Assembly: GCA_001483205.1 (NCBI GenBank)
Contig: JPPB01000089.1
Coordinates: forward strand, 1-23,458
DNA: 23,458 bases
DNA from: an alpha proteobacterium 3107
GTDB taxonomy: Bacteria > Pseudomonadota > Alphaproteobacteria > Rhodobacterales > Rhodobacteraceae
Direction: 5' to 3'
Below are positions 1 through 8,452 of the stretch, piece after piece (positions within the stretch are counted from its first letter, which is position 1; each line of letters starts with the position of its first letter). Below the pieces are notes generated by a model, which was not told the origin of the DNA, did not search any database, and saw nothing but the letters and a program-made list of their open reading frames with translations. Both the position numbers and the translations under genes were made by a program.

Positions 1-1433
1 TGATACTCGGCCTCGGGGTCGCTGTCGTGAACGACGCCCCCGCCCGCCTGGGTATACAGCCTTGCGTCCTTCACAACCGCCATCCGCATAGCAATACACA
101 TATCCATATCGCCATTGGCGGCGAAATACCCGCACCCCCCGCCATAGATACCGCGCTTTTCCGGTTCCAGCTCGTCAATGATCTCCATCGCGCGCACCTT
201 GGGCGCTCCGGAAACCGTCCCGGCGGGCATCCCGGCCAGAAACGCCGAAAGCGCATCCTGACCCTCGGCCAGCTCCCCCACCACATTGGAAACAATGTGC
301 ATCACATGGCTGTAACGCTCGATGACAAATTTTTCGGTCGGGCGGACGGTGCCGACCCTGGCGACCCGGCCAACATCGTTGCGCCCCAGATCAAGCAGCA
401 TCAGATGTTCGGCCAGTTCCTTTTTGTCGGCCAGAAGGCTGTCGGCCAGCGCGCTGTCTTCGCCCGGCCCGGCCCCGCGCGGGCGGGTTCCGGCAATCGG
501 ACGGATCGTCACCTCTCTGCCAAACACCCGCACCAGAATTTCCGGCGACGCCCCCACCACCTGAAACCCGCCGAAATTGAAGAAGAACATGAACGGCGAC
601 GGGTTCGTGCGGCGCAAAGAGCGGTAGAGCGTAAACGGCGGCAGGGGAAAATCCTGCGACCACCGCTGCGCCGGAACCACCTGAAAGATGTCCCCGGCGC
701 GGATATACGCCTTGGCTTTTTCGACAATCTGCCGATAGCCCTTTGGGGTGATATTCGATGCCAGCGGCCCCGGGTCTGCTTTCGTGCCCATGCCGCGCGA
801 CTGGCCGCCCGCCGCCCGCTCCAGATCGCGGATGGCGTCCATCACCCGTTCGGCGGCCTGAGCGTGGGCGGCCTTGGCCGATAATCCCTGCCCGGCCCAG
901 GCGGGGGCGACGACGATCACATCCCCCCTGACCCCATCAAGCACGGCAACAACCGACGGGCGCAGCAGCACCGCGTCGGGCAGGCCGAGCGGGTCAGGGT
1001 TGACATCGGGCAGATGCTCGACCAGCCGGATCATGTCATAGCCGAGATAGCCGAACAGCCCGGCGGCGGCGGCGGGCAGGTCTTCGGGCATGTCAATCCG
1101 GCTTTCCCCGATCAGCGCGCGCAGAGAGGTCAGGGGGTCTTCGGCCACGGCCCCGAACGCCTGCGGGTCGAATCGGGCCTGACGGTTGATCCGCACGGTA
1201 TTGCCCCGGCACTCCCAGATAATATCGGGCTTCATGCCGATGATCGAATAGCGCCCCCGCGTCTCTCCGCCGGTGACGGATTCGAGGATGAAACTGTCCT
1301 TCCCGGCCCCGGCAAGTTTCAGCATCAGGCTGACCGGGGTATCCAGATCGGCGGCGAGCCGGGCAAAGACGACCTGATTGCGCCCCTGGGAATAGGCGGC
1401 CTCAAAGGCGCTGAACGAAGGCCCGAGTTCCAC
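1..1433 (-). CDS. trpE: Anthranilate synthase component I, C-terminus cut by window edge
   Basis: This gene encodes the chorismate-binding subunit that converts chorismate to anthranilate, the first committed step of tryptophan synthesis, working with the TrpG glutaminase. About 477 codons are visible, reading into the left edge, so roughly the last 25 residues of a family protein of about 500 are missing. The N-terminal regulatory domain shows LDTPVSLMLKL followed by LESVTGG and RYSIIGMKPD, the region where tryptophan feedback acts in known TrpE proteins. The chorismate domain shows AGDIFQVVPAQRW, RPIAGTRPRG, LLDLGRNDVG and GTVSGAPKVRAMEIIDELEP. I chose the GTG at 1433 because it gives the usual short N-terminus ahead of the conserved core. 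It lies only 8 bp after the ppiD stop, with a poor Shine-Dalgarno sequence, so translation may be coupled to ppiD. No leader peptide or attenuator is visible. Confidence 0.96.
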   Translation of the reverse strand, partial: MELGPSFSAFEAAYSQGRNQVVFARLAADLDTPVSLMLKLAGAGKDSFILESVTGGETRGRYSIIGMKPDIIWECRGNTVRINRQARFDPQAFGAVAEDPLTSLRALIGESRIDMPEDLPAAAAGLFGYLGYDMIRLVEHLPDVNPDPLGLPDAVLLRPSVVAVLDGVRGDVIVVAPAWAGQGLSAKAAHAQAAERVMDAIRDLERAAGGQSRGMGTKADPGPLASNITPKGYRQIVEKAKAYIRAGDIFQVVPAQRWSQDFPLPPFTLYRSLRRTNPSPFMFFFNFGGFQVVGASPEILVRVFGREVTIRPIAGTRPRGAGPGEDSALADSLLADKKELAEHLMLLDLGRNDVGRVARVGTVRPTEKFVIERYSHVMHIVSNVVGELAEGQDALSAFLAGMPAGTVSGAPKVRAMEIIDELEPEKRGIYGGGCGYFAANGDMDMCIAMRMAVVKDARLYTQAGGGVVHDSDPEAEY

Positions 1434-1441
1434 GGCGGCGC

Positions 1442-3346
1442 TCAGGGAAACTGGGCGTTCACGGCATTGATCGCGGACTGATCCCTGCGGATGTCCGACT
1501 GCTGCCGCAGGGCCTGCACATAGGCCTCGAACAGGTCTTGCTCCAAACCCCGCACGACGTTGCTCTCCAGCGCGTCAGACAGCGCCACGGTGTCGGGATT
1601 TTCGGCGTCCGGCGGCAGGATCGTATCCAGCACCACGACGGCGGAAATGTCGTCTGCCGGGATGCCGCGCGCCTCGCCCTCTGCCATCCCGAACACCTCA
1701 GACAGGAACCCCGGCGGGGCTTCCTCGACAAAGGCACTGCGGGTCAGCTCGGTTTCCTCGCGCACCGTCAGGCCGAAAGTATCCATCTCTGCCCCGTCGT
1801 CGATCTGCCCGGCGATGTCCATGGCGCGATCACTCAGGCGGTTCCGGGTTTCCTCGCGCGTCCACAGGTCTGTCGCCTGCTCGCGCACATCGTCAAGCGG
1901 TTGCAGCACGGGCGGGATGATTTCATCAAGCCGCAGCGCGAACAACCCGCCGTCGTCAAGCTCCACCAGTTCGGGAAAGGCGTCCTCATCCACGCCCTGC
2001 GCCGCCGCACGAAATTCCTGGTATCCGGTTATTTCGCCTTCGGCCTCTGCCGACCAGTCAATCCCGCCAAGCACCATGTCGGTCTCATCGGCGACCTCTT
2101 CCAGCGTTGCGCCGCCCGCAAGCAGGTCGTCAATGCCGGACGCGCTCTGCGCAATCACCCGCCGCGCCCGGTCAAGAGCGTATTCGGACAACAGGTCATC
2201 GCGGGCCTCTTCAAAAGTGGTTTCCTGCGCGTTCAGGATGCCGTTCATGCGAAAGAGCGCCGGGCCCAGTTCCGAAGGCTGCGGCGCGGTCACCTCGCCG
2301 CTTTCGGTCAGGGCAAACACCGCCTCCGCCGCGTCACCCAACTCTTCACGGGTCAGGTCGCCCAGGTCAATATCCTGCAAGGACAGGCCGCGTTCATCAA
2401 CAAGGGTCTCGAACGACACATCGTCATCCGCAAGCAGCCGGTCATGGGCGGCGGTGGCGGCAGCCTCATCCTCGAACACCAGACGCTCGACCAACCGGCG
2501 CTCGGGCCGGACATATTCCCCGATCCGCTCTTCATACAGGGTTTGCAACGCCTCTTCGTCGGTTTCGATGGTCTCGAGCAGCATGTCCGGCGTCAGCCAC
2601 ACATAGGTCAGGCGCTTCTTTTCGCCGATGGTGAACGCCTCGGCATTTGCGTCGTAATAGCCCTGAACATCGGCCTCGGACGGGGCGGGAACCGGCTCTG
2701 CCAGATCGCCCGCCTCCAGCCTGATCCAGCGAAAGCTCCGCCGCTCCGCCGCGTGATTCAGCAGCGTGTCGGTCAGCAGCGCCGGGGCAGCAGTGCCGCC
2801 GGTCACCGCGTCTTGCAGGATTGCACGGGCGGTTTCCTCGCGAATCAACTCTTCAAATGCGCGTTCGCTCAGCCCGTTCCGGCGCAGGGTCTGCCGATAC
2901 GCCTCTCGGTCGAAATCCCCGTCAAGGCCCTGAAAGGTCGGGTTGGTGACAACCTGATTCTGCACCGCCTGATCGCCGACGGACACCGGGATTCTGCCCA
3001 CTTCCGCATCCAGCGCCGCGGTTGAATAGAGCCGGGTCAGCACCTGTTCCGAGACGCTTTCGCCCCCGGCAAGCTCTGCCAGCGCATTGGCCTGTTGCAG
3101 CGAAACCGCCTCGCCGGTCTGCCGCCCTAACGCCCGCAATTCCTGCTGCAACGCCAGTGCGTATTCACTGACGGTGATTTCCTCGTCATCGACCGACCCG
3201 ATGGCCTGCATGGAAGAGCCGAAATGGGTGACGCCAAAACCGCCGAGACCGACGATAAGCAGGGCAATGATGATCCAGACGGCAACCTGGGTGAAAGACC
3301 GGTGCGATTTCCGTGCGGGCTGATCCTGATCGCTTTTGCGCGACAT
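1442..3346 (-). CDS. ppiD: PpiD/SurA-like membrane-anchored peptidyl-prolyl isomerase
   Basis: This is a 634-residue periplasmic folding factor of the PpiD/SurA_N type. The first 20 residues are charged and cytoplasmic, followed by a single membrane segment at about residues 21-43 (VAVWIIIALLIVGLGGFGV) that would anchor the rest in the periplasm. The SurA-type chaperone N-domain follows (about 50-220), then a parvulin-like region around 230-350, then a long acidic C-terminal domain. The length agrees with the 610-635 residues I expect for Rhodobacterales members. The ATG at 3346 has a good ribosome binding site (AAGGGAG, about 9 bp upstream). It lies 32 bp after the aminotransferase stop and 8 bp before trpE, so it is probably part of one transcript. 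I did not confirm catalytic parvulin residues, and such proteins often act mainly as chaperones. Confidence 0.9.
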   Translation of the reverse strand: MSRKSDQDQPARKSHRSFTQVAVWIIIALLIVGLGGFGVTHFGSSMQAIGSVDDEEITVSEYALALQQELRALGRQTGEAVSLQQANALAELAGGESVSEQVLTRLYSTAALDAEVGRIPVSVGDQAVQNQVVTNPTFQGLDGDFDREAYRQTLRRNGLSERAFEELIREETARAILQDAVTGGTAAPALLTDTLLNHAAERRSFRWIRLEAGDLAEPVPAPSEADVQGYYDANAEAFTIGEKKRLTYVWLTPDMLLETIETDEEALQTLYEERIGEYVRPERRLVERLVFEDEAAATAAHDRLLADDDVSFETLVDERGLSLQDIDLGDLTREELGDAAEAVFALTESGEVTAPQPSELGPALFRMNGILNAQETTFEEARDDLLSEYALDRARRVIAQSASGIDDLLAGGATLEEVADETDMVLGGIDWSAEAEGEITGYQEFRAAAQGVDEDAFPELVELDDGGLFALRLDEIIPPVLQPLDDVREQATDLWTREETRNRLSDRAMDIAGQIDDGAEMDTFGLTVREETELTRSAFVEEAPPGFLSEVFGMAEGEARGIPADDISAVVVLDTILPPDAENPDTVALSDALESNVVRGLEQDLFEAYVQALRQQSDIRRDQSAINAVNAQFP

Positions 3347-3378
3347 CGGCGGGCTCCCTTAAAACATTCCGGCCCGTC

Positions 3379-4572
3379 TTAGGCGCTTGTCCGTGCGGGG
3401 GCAAGGGCGGCGAGCCGCCGGAAAAGCTCATCAATCCGTTCCTCGCCGATATTGGCGAAGGCGATGCGCACCTGACGGCCCCCGGCGGGGTCGGTTTCCG
3501 GCATGAACATCGTGCCGGGCAGCAGCAACACCCCTGCCTCCCGCACCAGTGCGCGGGCCAGCACATCGGACGGGGCTGTGAACGGATGTTCGGCATAGGC
3601 GAAATAGGCGCCGCAGCCAAGGAGTGTCCAGCCGTTGAGCCGCCGGAACCCCCCGGCGATGGCCTCGCGCCGCCTCAGCATCTCGGCCCGTTCCCCGCGC
3701 AACCAGTCGCCAAGATGCCGGATCCCCCACAGCGCCCCGTGCTGGCCAAGCTGCGCCGGGCAGATTGCCACGGTATCAAGGAATTTCTCTGCCTCGGCCA
3801 GCCGCGCCCCGGACGCGATGATCGCCCCGACGCGATGCCCCGTCAGCCGGTAAGCCTTGGAAAAGGAATAGAGCACGATGACCGTATCATGCCAGTCCGG
3901 ATCGGCCAGCAGGTCATGGGGGCGTCCGTCATGGCCCAGAAAATCCCGATAGGTCTCATCCAGGACCAGCGCGATGTTGTGCGCGCGGCACAGTTCTGCA
4001 AAGGCCGAGAGCAGCCGGGCGGGGTATTCGACGCCGCCGGGATTGTTGGGGGTCACCAACACAATGGCACGGGTTTTCGGGGTGATCAGGGCGCGGGCCT
4101 GTTCCGGGTCCGGCAGCAGAGTATTGCCGGTTATCAGCGGAACGGCCCGGACCCCCTGCATATCAAGCCACATTTTATGATTGAAATACCAAGGGGACGG
4201 CAGAATGATCTCTTCCCCGCTGCGGGCAAGGGTTGCCATGGCCGCCACAAACGCCTGATTGCAGCCGGGGGTGATCGCCACCTGCCCCGGCCCCACCGTG
4301 CCGCCGTAAAGATGCGACCAGTGTTCTGCCAATGCTTCGCGTAGCTCCGGCAGCCCCAGCACCGGGCCATAGAGATGGGCGCTGTCCTGTCGCAGTGCCG
4401 CATCAGCAATGGCCTGCCGCAGGCCCTCGGGCGGGGGGGCCGCCGGGGCCGCCTGGCTGACATTCAGAAGCGGCCGCTCCGGATCGGGGCGGATGTCCTT
4501 CAGCCAGCGGCGCGCCTCCATCACCGGCGGCGGGACCGTCGCCGCGACCAGAGGGTTCACCGGCGCGGGCAC
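3379..4572 (-). CDS. PLP-dependent class I/II aminotransferase
   Basis: This is a fold-type I aminotransferase of 397 residues. The visible motifs are LYGPVLGLPELREALA near the N-terminus, TPGCNQAF, the substrate loop VTPNNPGG (about 173-180), the PLP-binding Asp in LVLDETYRDF (about 212) and the Schiff-base lysine in YSFSKAYRLTGHRVG (Lys239). A C-terminal arginine in the stretch RQVRIAFANI would contact the substrate carboxylate. The substrate cannot be read from sequence; the family includes aspartate, alanine and aromatic aminotransferases. An open frame extends upstream to 4638 but overlaps gpt. I prefer the GTG at 4572, which has a G-rich ribosome binding site inside the end of gpt. A TTG at 4578 overlapping the gpt stop codon is the alternative and adds two residues. 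Translational coupling to gpt is likely. Confidence 0.9.
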   Translation of the reverse strand: MPAPVNPLVAATVPPPVMEARRWLKDIRPDPERPLLNVSQAAPAAPPPEGLRQAIADAALRQDSAHLYGPVLGLPELREALAEHWSHLYGGTVGPGQVAITPGCNQAFVAAMATLARSGEEIILPSPWYFNHKMWLDMQGVRAVPLITGNTLLPDPEQARALITPKTRAIVLVTPNNPGGVEYPARLLSAFAELCRAHNIALVLDETYRDFLGHDGRPHDLLADPDWHDTVIVLYSFSKAYRLTGHRVGAIIASGARLAEAEKFLDTVAICPAQLGQHGALWGIRHLGDWLRGERAEMLRRREAIAGGFRRLNGWTLLGCGAYFAYAEHPFTAPSDVLARALVREAGVLLLPGTMFMPETDPAGGRQVRIAFANIGEERIDELFRRLAALAPARTSA

Positions 4573-4574
4573 CC

Positions 4575-5078
4575 TCAATCCCCGCCCCGATAGGGTTCCA
4601 CATACTGAAGCGCCATGTCCCACGGAAAGAAAATCCATGTGTCCTGACTGACCTCAGTGATAAAGGTATCCACCTGCGGGCGGCCCTTCGGCTTGGCATA
4701 GATGGTGGCGAAATGCGCCTTCGGATACATTTCGCGGACGACCTCCAGCGTCTTGCCGCTGTCCACCAGATCGTCAATGATCACGATGCCCTCGCCGTCG
4801 CCGGTCAGGTCCGCGTCCGGGGTCTTGAGCACCCGCGCCTCTGATCGGGTCTGGTGATCATAGGACTTGACCGAGATCGTATCGACAATGCGGATGTCCA
4901 GTTCGCGGCTGACGATCATTGCCGGAGCCATGCCGCCCCGGGTGATGGCGACGATGGCGCGCCACGCCCCGTCCACCGGCCCGAACCCGTCAAGCCGCCA
5001 GGCAAGGGCGCGCGCATCCCGGTGGAGCTGATCCCAGCTTACATGAAACCCTTTTTCGTGCGGCAGCCGGTCGGTCAT
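4575..5078 (-). CDS. gpt: Xanthine-guanine phosphoribosyltransferase
   Basis: This gene encodes a purine salvage enzyme that transfers phosphoribose from PRPP to guanine or xanthine, giving GMP or XMP. The 167-residue product has the type I phosphoribosyltransferase signature [12 protein letters not shown] (about 99-110), preceded by [11 protein letters not shown] (the flexible-loop side) and [14 protein letters not shown], and ends with the [12 protein letters not shown] stretch typical of bacterial Gpt. The length is normal for the family (150-170). The ATG at 5078 has a clear ribosome binding site (GAAAGGTGA) 5 bp upstream. The stop codon lies 2 bp upstream of the favoured GTG start of the aminotransferase and overlaps that gene's alternative TTG start. 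The gene follows fabI by 53 bp and is probably on the same transcript. Confidence 0.95.
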   Translation of the reverse strand: MTDRLPHEKGFHVSWDQLHRDARALAWRLDGFGPVDGAWRAIVAITRGGMAPAMIVSRELDIRIVDTISVKSYDHQTRSEARVLKTPDADLTGDGEGIVIIDDLVDSGKTLEVVREMYPKAHFATIYAKPKGRPQVDTFITEVSQDTWIFFPWDMALQYVEPYRGGD

Positions 5079-5131
5079 GGTTCACCTTTCGGTCAGAAGT
5101 TTCAGCCCCATCCCGGTCGCCCACCCGCCCG

Positions 5132-5938
5132 TCAGGTGGTGGCGATGTCGGGGGCGTCCACCGCCTTCATGCCGACGACGTGATAACCCGCGTCCACATG
5201 CAGGTTTTCGCCGGTCACGCCCGAACCGAGATCAGACAGCAGATAGACGGCGGACTTGCCCACTTCGTCCTGGGTCACGTTCCGCCGCAGGGGGGAGTTC
5301 AGCTCATTCCATTTCATAATATAGCGGAAATCCCCGATGCCGGAGGCCGCCAGCGTCTTGATCGGCCCGGCAGAGATGGAATTGACGCGAATGTCTTTCT
5401 TTCCAAGGTCTTCGGCCAGGTATCTTACGCTTGCCTCCAGGGCGGCCTTGGCCACCCCCATGACGTTGTAATGGGGCATGACCTGCTCTGCGCCGTAATA
5501 GGTCATCGTCAGCATGGCCCCGCCATCGGTCATCAGCCTTTCGGCGCGCTGCGCAACCGCGGTGAAGGAATAGACCGAAACGTCCATGGTGATGCGGAAG
5601 TTTTCGGGGCTGGTGTCCACGTAACGCCCGCGCAGTTCGTTCTTGTCGGAAAAGCCGATGGCGTGGACCAGAAAATCCAGCCCCCCCCATGTGCGGTCAA
5701 TGGTGGCGAAAGCGGCGTCGATAGAGGCCGGATCAGAAACGTCGCAATCAATCAGGGTTTCGACGCCGATCTGCCCGGCCAGAGGCGCAACCCGCTTTCT
5801 GAACGCATCGCCCAGATAGGAAAAGGCCAGTTCTGCCCCCTGAGCGGCACATGCTTTCGCGATGCCCCATGCGATTGACCTGTCATTCGCAACCCCCATG
5901 ATCAGGCCGCGCTTTCCCGCCATCAGTCCGTTCGACAT
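5132..5938 (-). CDS. fabI: Enoyl-[acyl-carrier-protein] reductase (NADH)
   Basis: FabI catalyses the last step of each elongation cycle of type II fatty acid synthesis, reducing trans-2-enoyl-ACP in the cytoplasm. The 268-residue protein is a short-chain-dehydrogenase-like fold: the atypical FabI cofactor motif GVANDRSIAWGIA starts near residue 15, CDVSD is at about 65, the substrate stretch HAIGFSDKNELRGRYVDTS at about 92, and the catalytic pair Tyr157 and Lys164 has the Y-x6-K spacing that marks FabI. The LTMTYYGAEQVMPHYN and AGPIKTLAASGI stretches also fit. The ATG at 5938 is preceded by GAAGGGTGA. It is the first gene of the minus-strand run and faces pdxH across 153 bp. This is the triclosan-type target enzyme; nothing in the sequence suggests altered sensitivity. 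Confidence 0.97.
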   Translation of the reverse strand: MSNGLMAGKRGLIMGVANDRSIAWGIAKACAAQGAELAFSYLGDAFRKRVAPLAGQIGVETLIDCDVSDPASIDAAFATIDRTWGGLDFLVHAIGFSDKNELRGRYVDTSPENFRITMDVSVYSFTAVAQRAERLMTDGGAMLTMTYYGAEQVMPHYNVMGVAKAALEASVRYLAEDLGKKDIRVNSISAGPIKTLAASGIGDFRYIMKWNELNSPLRRNVTQDEVGKSAVYLLSDLGSGVTGENLHVDAGYHVVGMKAVDAPDIATT

Positions 5939-5973
5939 CCGTCACCCTTCGGAATACGGTTTTCCTGCGCGAA

Positions 5974-6002
5974 GGTTTATGCCATTGATCAGAGGCCCGC
6001 AA
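5974..6002 (-). promoter_or_regulatory. Candidate promoter of fabI
   Basis: On the minus strand, TTGCGG (5997-6002) and TAAACC (5974-5979) are separated by exactly 17 bp and lie 36 bp upstream of the fabI start. Both hexamers are only partial matches to sigma70 consensus, which is common in GC-rich alphaproteobacteria. A similar TTGC-N17-TAAAC arrangement lies upstream of rpsA in this window. Weak evidence. Confidence 0.25.
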
Positions 6003-6091
6003 GCCTGACATGCGCCGACGGACAGGGCGCGGCCCAGGGCGACAGGTGATGGCAGGCGGCGGCAAATGGCGAAACCGAAAGGGGGCGTGCA

Positions 6092-6697
6092 GTGACGGAT
6101 CGTGCCGGGATATTCGCCGGTGATTGCCCGTTCGGGATCGCCCGGCGCTGGCTGAAAGAGGCCGGGGCAAGCGAACCGAATGACCCCGGTGCAATCGCCC
6201 TCTCGACCGTCGATGCAGATGGTATGCCGAACGTGCGGATGGTGCTGCTGAAGGACATCCGCGATGACGGCTTTGTATTCTATACCAACTATAGCAGCGT
6301 CAAGTCCCGCGAAATCGGACAGTCCGGCAAGGCGGCCTTCGTCATGCACTGGAAATCCCTGCGCCGGCAAATCCGCGTCCGGGGCCGGGTCGAGAGAGAA
6401 GACGACGCGCGGGCGGATGCCTATTATGCTTCCCGCTCGCTGAAAAGCCGTCTGGGGGCGTGGGCCTCAAGACAGTCAGAGCCGCTTGCGTCACGGGCGG
6501 CGCTGATGGCCGAGGTTGCCCGGATCACGGCACTTCACGGCACACGGCCAGAGCGCCCGCCCTTCTGGGGCGGTTTCAGAATCACGCCATGTGAAATCGA
6601 GTTCTGGGCTGACGGGGCTTTCCGGCTGCATGACCGGTTCCGCTGGACCCGCCCGGCACCGGGAAAAACATGGCAGACGGAGCGCCTGAACCCCTGA
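6092..6697 (+). CDS. pdxH: Pyridoxamine 5'-phosphate oxidase
   Basis: PdxH is an FMN enzyme that oxidises pyridoxamine or pyridoxine 5'-phosphate to pyridoxal 5'-phosphate, the end of the PLP synthesis and salvage pathway. The 201-residue product shows the family core in order: [20 protein letters not shown] (about 36-55), [50 protein letters not shown], and a C-terminal [17 protein letters not shown] with RLHDRFRW. The C-terminal ERLNP ending is characteristic of the family. The GTG at 6092 is used with an AAAGGGGG ribosome binding site about 6 bp upstream. It diverges from fabI. The following cold shock gene starts 122 bp later and is probably transcribed separately. Confidence 0.95.
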   Translation: MTDRAGIFAGDCPFGIARRWLKEAGASEPNDPGAIALSTVDADGMPNVRMVLLKDIRDDGFVFYTNYSSVKSREIGQSGKAAFVMHWKSLRRQIRVRGRVEREDDARADAYYASRSLKSRLGAWASRQSEPLASRAALMAEVARITALHGTRPERPPFWGGFRITPCEIEFWADGAFRLHDRFRWTRPAPGKTWQTERLNP

Positions 6698-6819
6698 TTG
6701 TGACGTAAGGTCAACTATCGGGATACCAGAATGTTAAATTTTCCTTGCAAATGCCGGTGCGTGTGGCACAAGAGCGTGTAGGGACAGCAATTTGTGACAG
6801 GCGAAGCGCGTGGGTATTG

Positions 6820-7359
6820 ATGACTGAAGATGAAAATGATGCAGAGCGAATCATTCGCGGAAAAGTGAAGTGGTTTGATCCGGGGAAGGGGTTCGGGTTT
6901 GTCGTATCCGAAGAGGGAGGCCCGGATATTCTGCTGCATTCCAATGTGTTGCGAAATTTCGGGCAAAGTTCGGTCGCAGACGGCGCGTATATCGAGGTCA
7001 GCACCCAACGGACGACGCGCGGCACACAGGCGGTTGCCGTGCATCGGATTGAGCCGCCCGACATCGGTGAAAGCTCTCTTGAGGAAATCGATTCCCATAT
7101 GTTCGAGGAAGGCGACCAGGAGGAGCTGAAACCGGCGCGGGTGAAATGGTTCGACAAGGCCAAGGGGTTCGGCTTTGCCAATGTGTTCGGGCGGCCCGAG
7201 GATGTGTTCGTGCATGTCGAGGTTCTGCGCCGGTCGGGGCTGGCTGATCTGCAACCGGGCGAGGCCGTTTGTATACGGGTCGTCGATGGCAAGCGCGGGC
7301 GCATGGCGACGCGCGTCACATCCTGGGAACAAGCGGTGCTTCACAAGCAGGATCAGTAA
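6820..7359 (+). CDS. Double cold-shock-domain protein
   Basis: This 179-residue nucleic-acid-binding protein has two cold shock domains. Domain 1 (about residues 12-75) shows GKVKWFDPGKGFGFVVSE with RNP1-like KGFGFV and RNP2-like DILLH. Domain 2 (about 105-170) shows ARVKWFDKAKGFGFAN and DVFVH. The acidic linker GESSLEEIDSHMFEEGDQEE joins them. Single-domain CspA proteins are about 70 residues; the tandem form is common in Rhodobacterales. Its likely role is as an RNA chaperone or single-stranded nucleic acid binder, possibly in cold or stationary-phase adaptation. I chose the ATG at 6820 because the frame upstream (from 6745) reads low-complexity non-conserved residues; its ribosome binding site is weak. 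The DUF192 gene starts 16 bp after the stop, so the two are probably cotranscribed. Confidence 0.92.
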   Translation: MTEDENDAERIIRGKVKWFDPGKGFGFVVSEEGGPDILLHSNVLRNFGQSSVADGAYIEVSTQRTTRGTQAVAVHRIEPPDIGESSLEEIDSHMFEEGDQEELKPARVKWFDKAKGFGFANVFGRPEDVFVHVEVLRRSGLADLQPGEAVCIRVVDGKRGRMATRVTSWEQAVLHKQDQ

Positions 7360-7375
7360 TCAGGCGGGATCAGTG

Positions 7376-7861
7376 ATGTTGTCTTTGCGGCTGGCGGGTG
7401 CGGCGCTGCTTTTGCTTTGCTTGTATGGTGTGGCCGTCGCCGGGGAAGCCGGGGAATGTGACGAAAACGCTGTCCATCTCAGGGGCGAGTGGGGGCAAAT
7501 ATCCTTTCAGGTGAGGATCGCCGACGATCCGTCAGAACGCGCGGAAGGCCTGATGCACGTTGCGCATTTGCCCCGGCGAGAGGGGATGCTGTTTGTCTAC
7601 CCGCACCCTCAGCCCGCGTCTTTCTGGATGAAGAATACGCTCATATCCCTTGACATCCTGTTTTTTGACCAGACCGGGCGGCTTTTGAACCTGCATTCGC
7701 GGGCCGTTCCCGGTGACCTGACGCCGCTTGAGGGGGCGGGCGATGTTTTTACGGTGCTGGAGATCAACGGCGGTCTGGCAGAGCTTTACGGCATCGGGCC
7801 GGGCAGTGAAATGCGCCATCCCGCCTATCCGCAGGACAGCGCTGTCTGGGCATGTCCCTGA
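7376..7861 (+). CDS. Exported DUF192-family protein
   Basis: This is a 161-residue protein with a Sec-type signal peptide (residues 1-22, hydrophobic core LAGAALLLLCLYGVAVAG, likely cleavage after AVAG or close to it). The DUF192 domain follows, with RAEGLMHVAHLPRREGMLFVYP, ASFWMKNTLISLDILFFD and FTVLEINGGLAELYGIGPGS; the FWMKNT core is diagnostic. The biochemical function of DUF192 is not established. A GTG at 7373 sits directly before the ATG at 7376, so the start is certain only within one codon. It follows the double cold shock gene by 16 bp, a pairing I associate with Rhodobacterales. Its stop codon lies 9 bp before an inverted-repeat element whose hairpins could end the transcript. Confidence 0.88.
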   Translation: MLSLRLAGAALLLLCLYGVAVAGEAGECDENAVHLRGEWGQISFQVRIADDPSERAEGLMHVAHLPRREGMLFVYPHPQPASFWMKNTLISLDILFFDQTGRLLNLHSRAVPGDLTPLEGAGDVFTVLEINGGLAELYGIGPGSEMRHPAYPQDSAVWACP

Positions 7862-7870
7862 ATTGAGGAC

Positions 7871-8083
7871 AGAAACCTCTGCATATGGCTGAGCCGGGCA
7901 GCCGCCTGCCTGGGCGGGCGCTTTTCTTGAAAGTCTACATTGGCGATGGATTTTCCATAAATCCCATACTCTGCAACAAATTGAGGCGTTCAAAGCGCCT
8001 GCCGGGGGGGCAGGCAGGCGCTGCCCGGCGTTCCGCCGGGCGGGACAGTTTGGCCAGCAATGCGCCATTATTCAGAAGTCCTT
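7871..8083. repeat. MITE-like inverted-repeat element, copy A
   Basis: This 213-bp intergenic element lies between the DUF192 gene and tRNA-Pro. The left end reads GAAACCTCTGCATA and the right end TTATTCAGAAGTCCTTT, a degraded version of the perfect terminal inverted repeat of copy E (22659-22872). Next to the left end, 7892-7924 is nearly identical to 22683-22715 of copy E (GCCGGGCAGCCGCCTGCCTG). The right half (about 7995-8045) matches 22785-22835, including CAGGCAGGCGCTGCCCGGCG and the hairpin GCCCGGCGTTCCGCCGGGC (8023-8041, 8-bp stem, 3-nt loop). The centre is unrelated between copies. The left and right GC-rich arms are themselves inverted relatives, so the whole element can fold as one long hairpin. 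No coding capacity. Confidence 0.75.
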
Positions 8084-8187
8084 TATGGTGGAAGCGCCGG
8101 GGGCGGCAAAAGCGCCCCGTCCGCGCCCGCCCGGTGCGCCGGTTTCGGCTTTTCAATCCCCGAAAGCCGGGATAAGACGCGCCTGAT

Positions 8188-8264
8188 CGGGGCGTAGCGC
8201 AGTCTGGCAGCGCGACGGTTTTGGGAACCGTAGGTCGCAAGTTCAAATCTTGCCGTCCCGACCA
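8188..8264 (+). tRNA. tRNA-Pro, anticodon TGG
   Basis: This 77-nt gene has a complete cloverleaf. The acceptor stem CGGGGCG pairs with CGTCCCG (one G-T pair). The D arm is AGCGCAGTCTGGCAGCGC, the anticodon stem ACGGT/ACCGT encloses the loop TTTGGGA with TGG at positions 34-36, and the T arm GCAAG/CTTGC encloses TTCAAAT. The discriminator A and the CCA end are encoded. It stands alone between a MITE-like element and the nrdJ control region. Confidence 0.97.
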
Positions 8265-8296
8265 TTCCGGGGGCAGAGGGCAGGCATCGCTTCGGC

Positions 8297-8319
8297 ACAG
8301 GCGCGCGAGCAGTCCGGCA
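8297..8319. repeat. Degenerate relative of the 97-bp repeat unit
   Basis: The 23 bp beginning ACAGGCGCGCGAGCAG and ending TCCGGCA match, with a few changes, the conserved piece of the tandem repeat between clcA and trpB (for example ACAGAAGCGCGAACAG at 16521, ending CCCGGCA at 16543). About 110 bp further on, 8419-8436 reads CTCCCGAATTTTGAGGTT, resembling the CTCAAATTTTGAGTCC that ends the tandem array (16694-16708). The rest of 8265-8450 holds GC-rich spacer with the palindrome GGCCGCGGCC (8382-8391) and no gene. Confidence 0.45.
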
Positions 8320-8452
8320 GACAGCGCCCGCCACGAGGACGGCGCGCTCTTCGAGTGAATCGCCCCGCCCCCGGCTCATAAGGGCCGCGGCCCGGGTCAA
8401 CTCCAAACAAATTCAAAACTCCCGAATTTTGAGGTTGACTGCGGGGGTGGTT

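Noticed and set aside
27..3025. Long plus-strand open frames opposite trpE and ppiD (for example 27-884 and 1538-3025)
   Set aside because: These are GC-driven shadow frames; the minus strand encodes well recognised proteins across the same interval.
5082..5111. Nine-codon open frame (MGLKLLTER) ending 3 bp before the gpt start, as a leader peptide
   Set aside because: It is short, lacks a convincing ribosome binding site and has no regulatory codon run; it is probably a chance frame across the gpt ribosome binding site.
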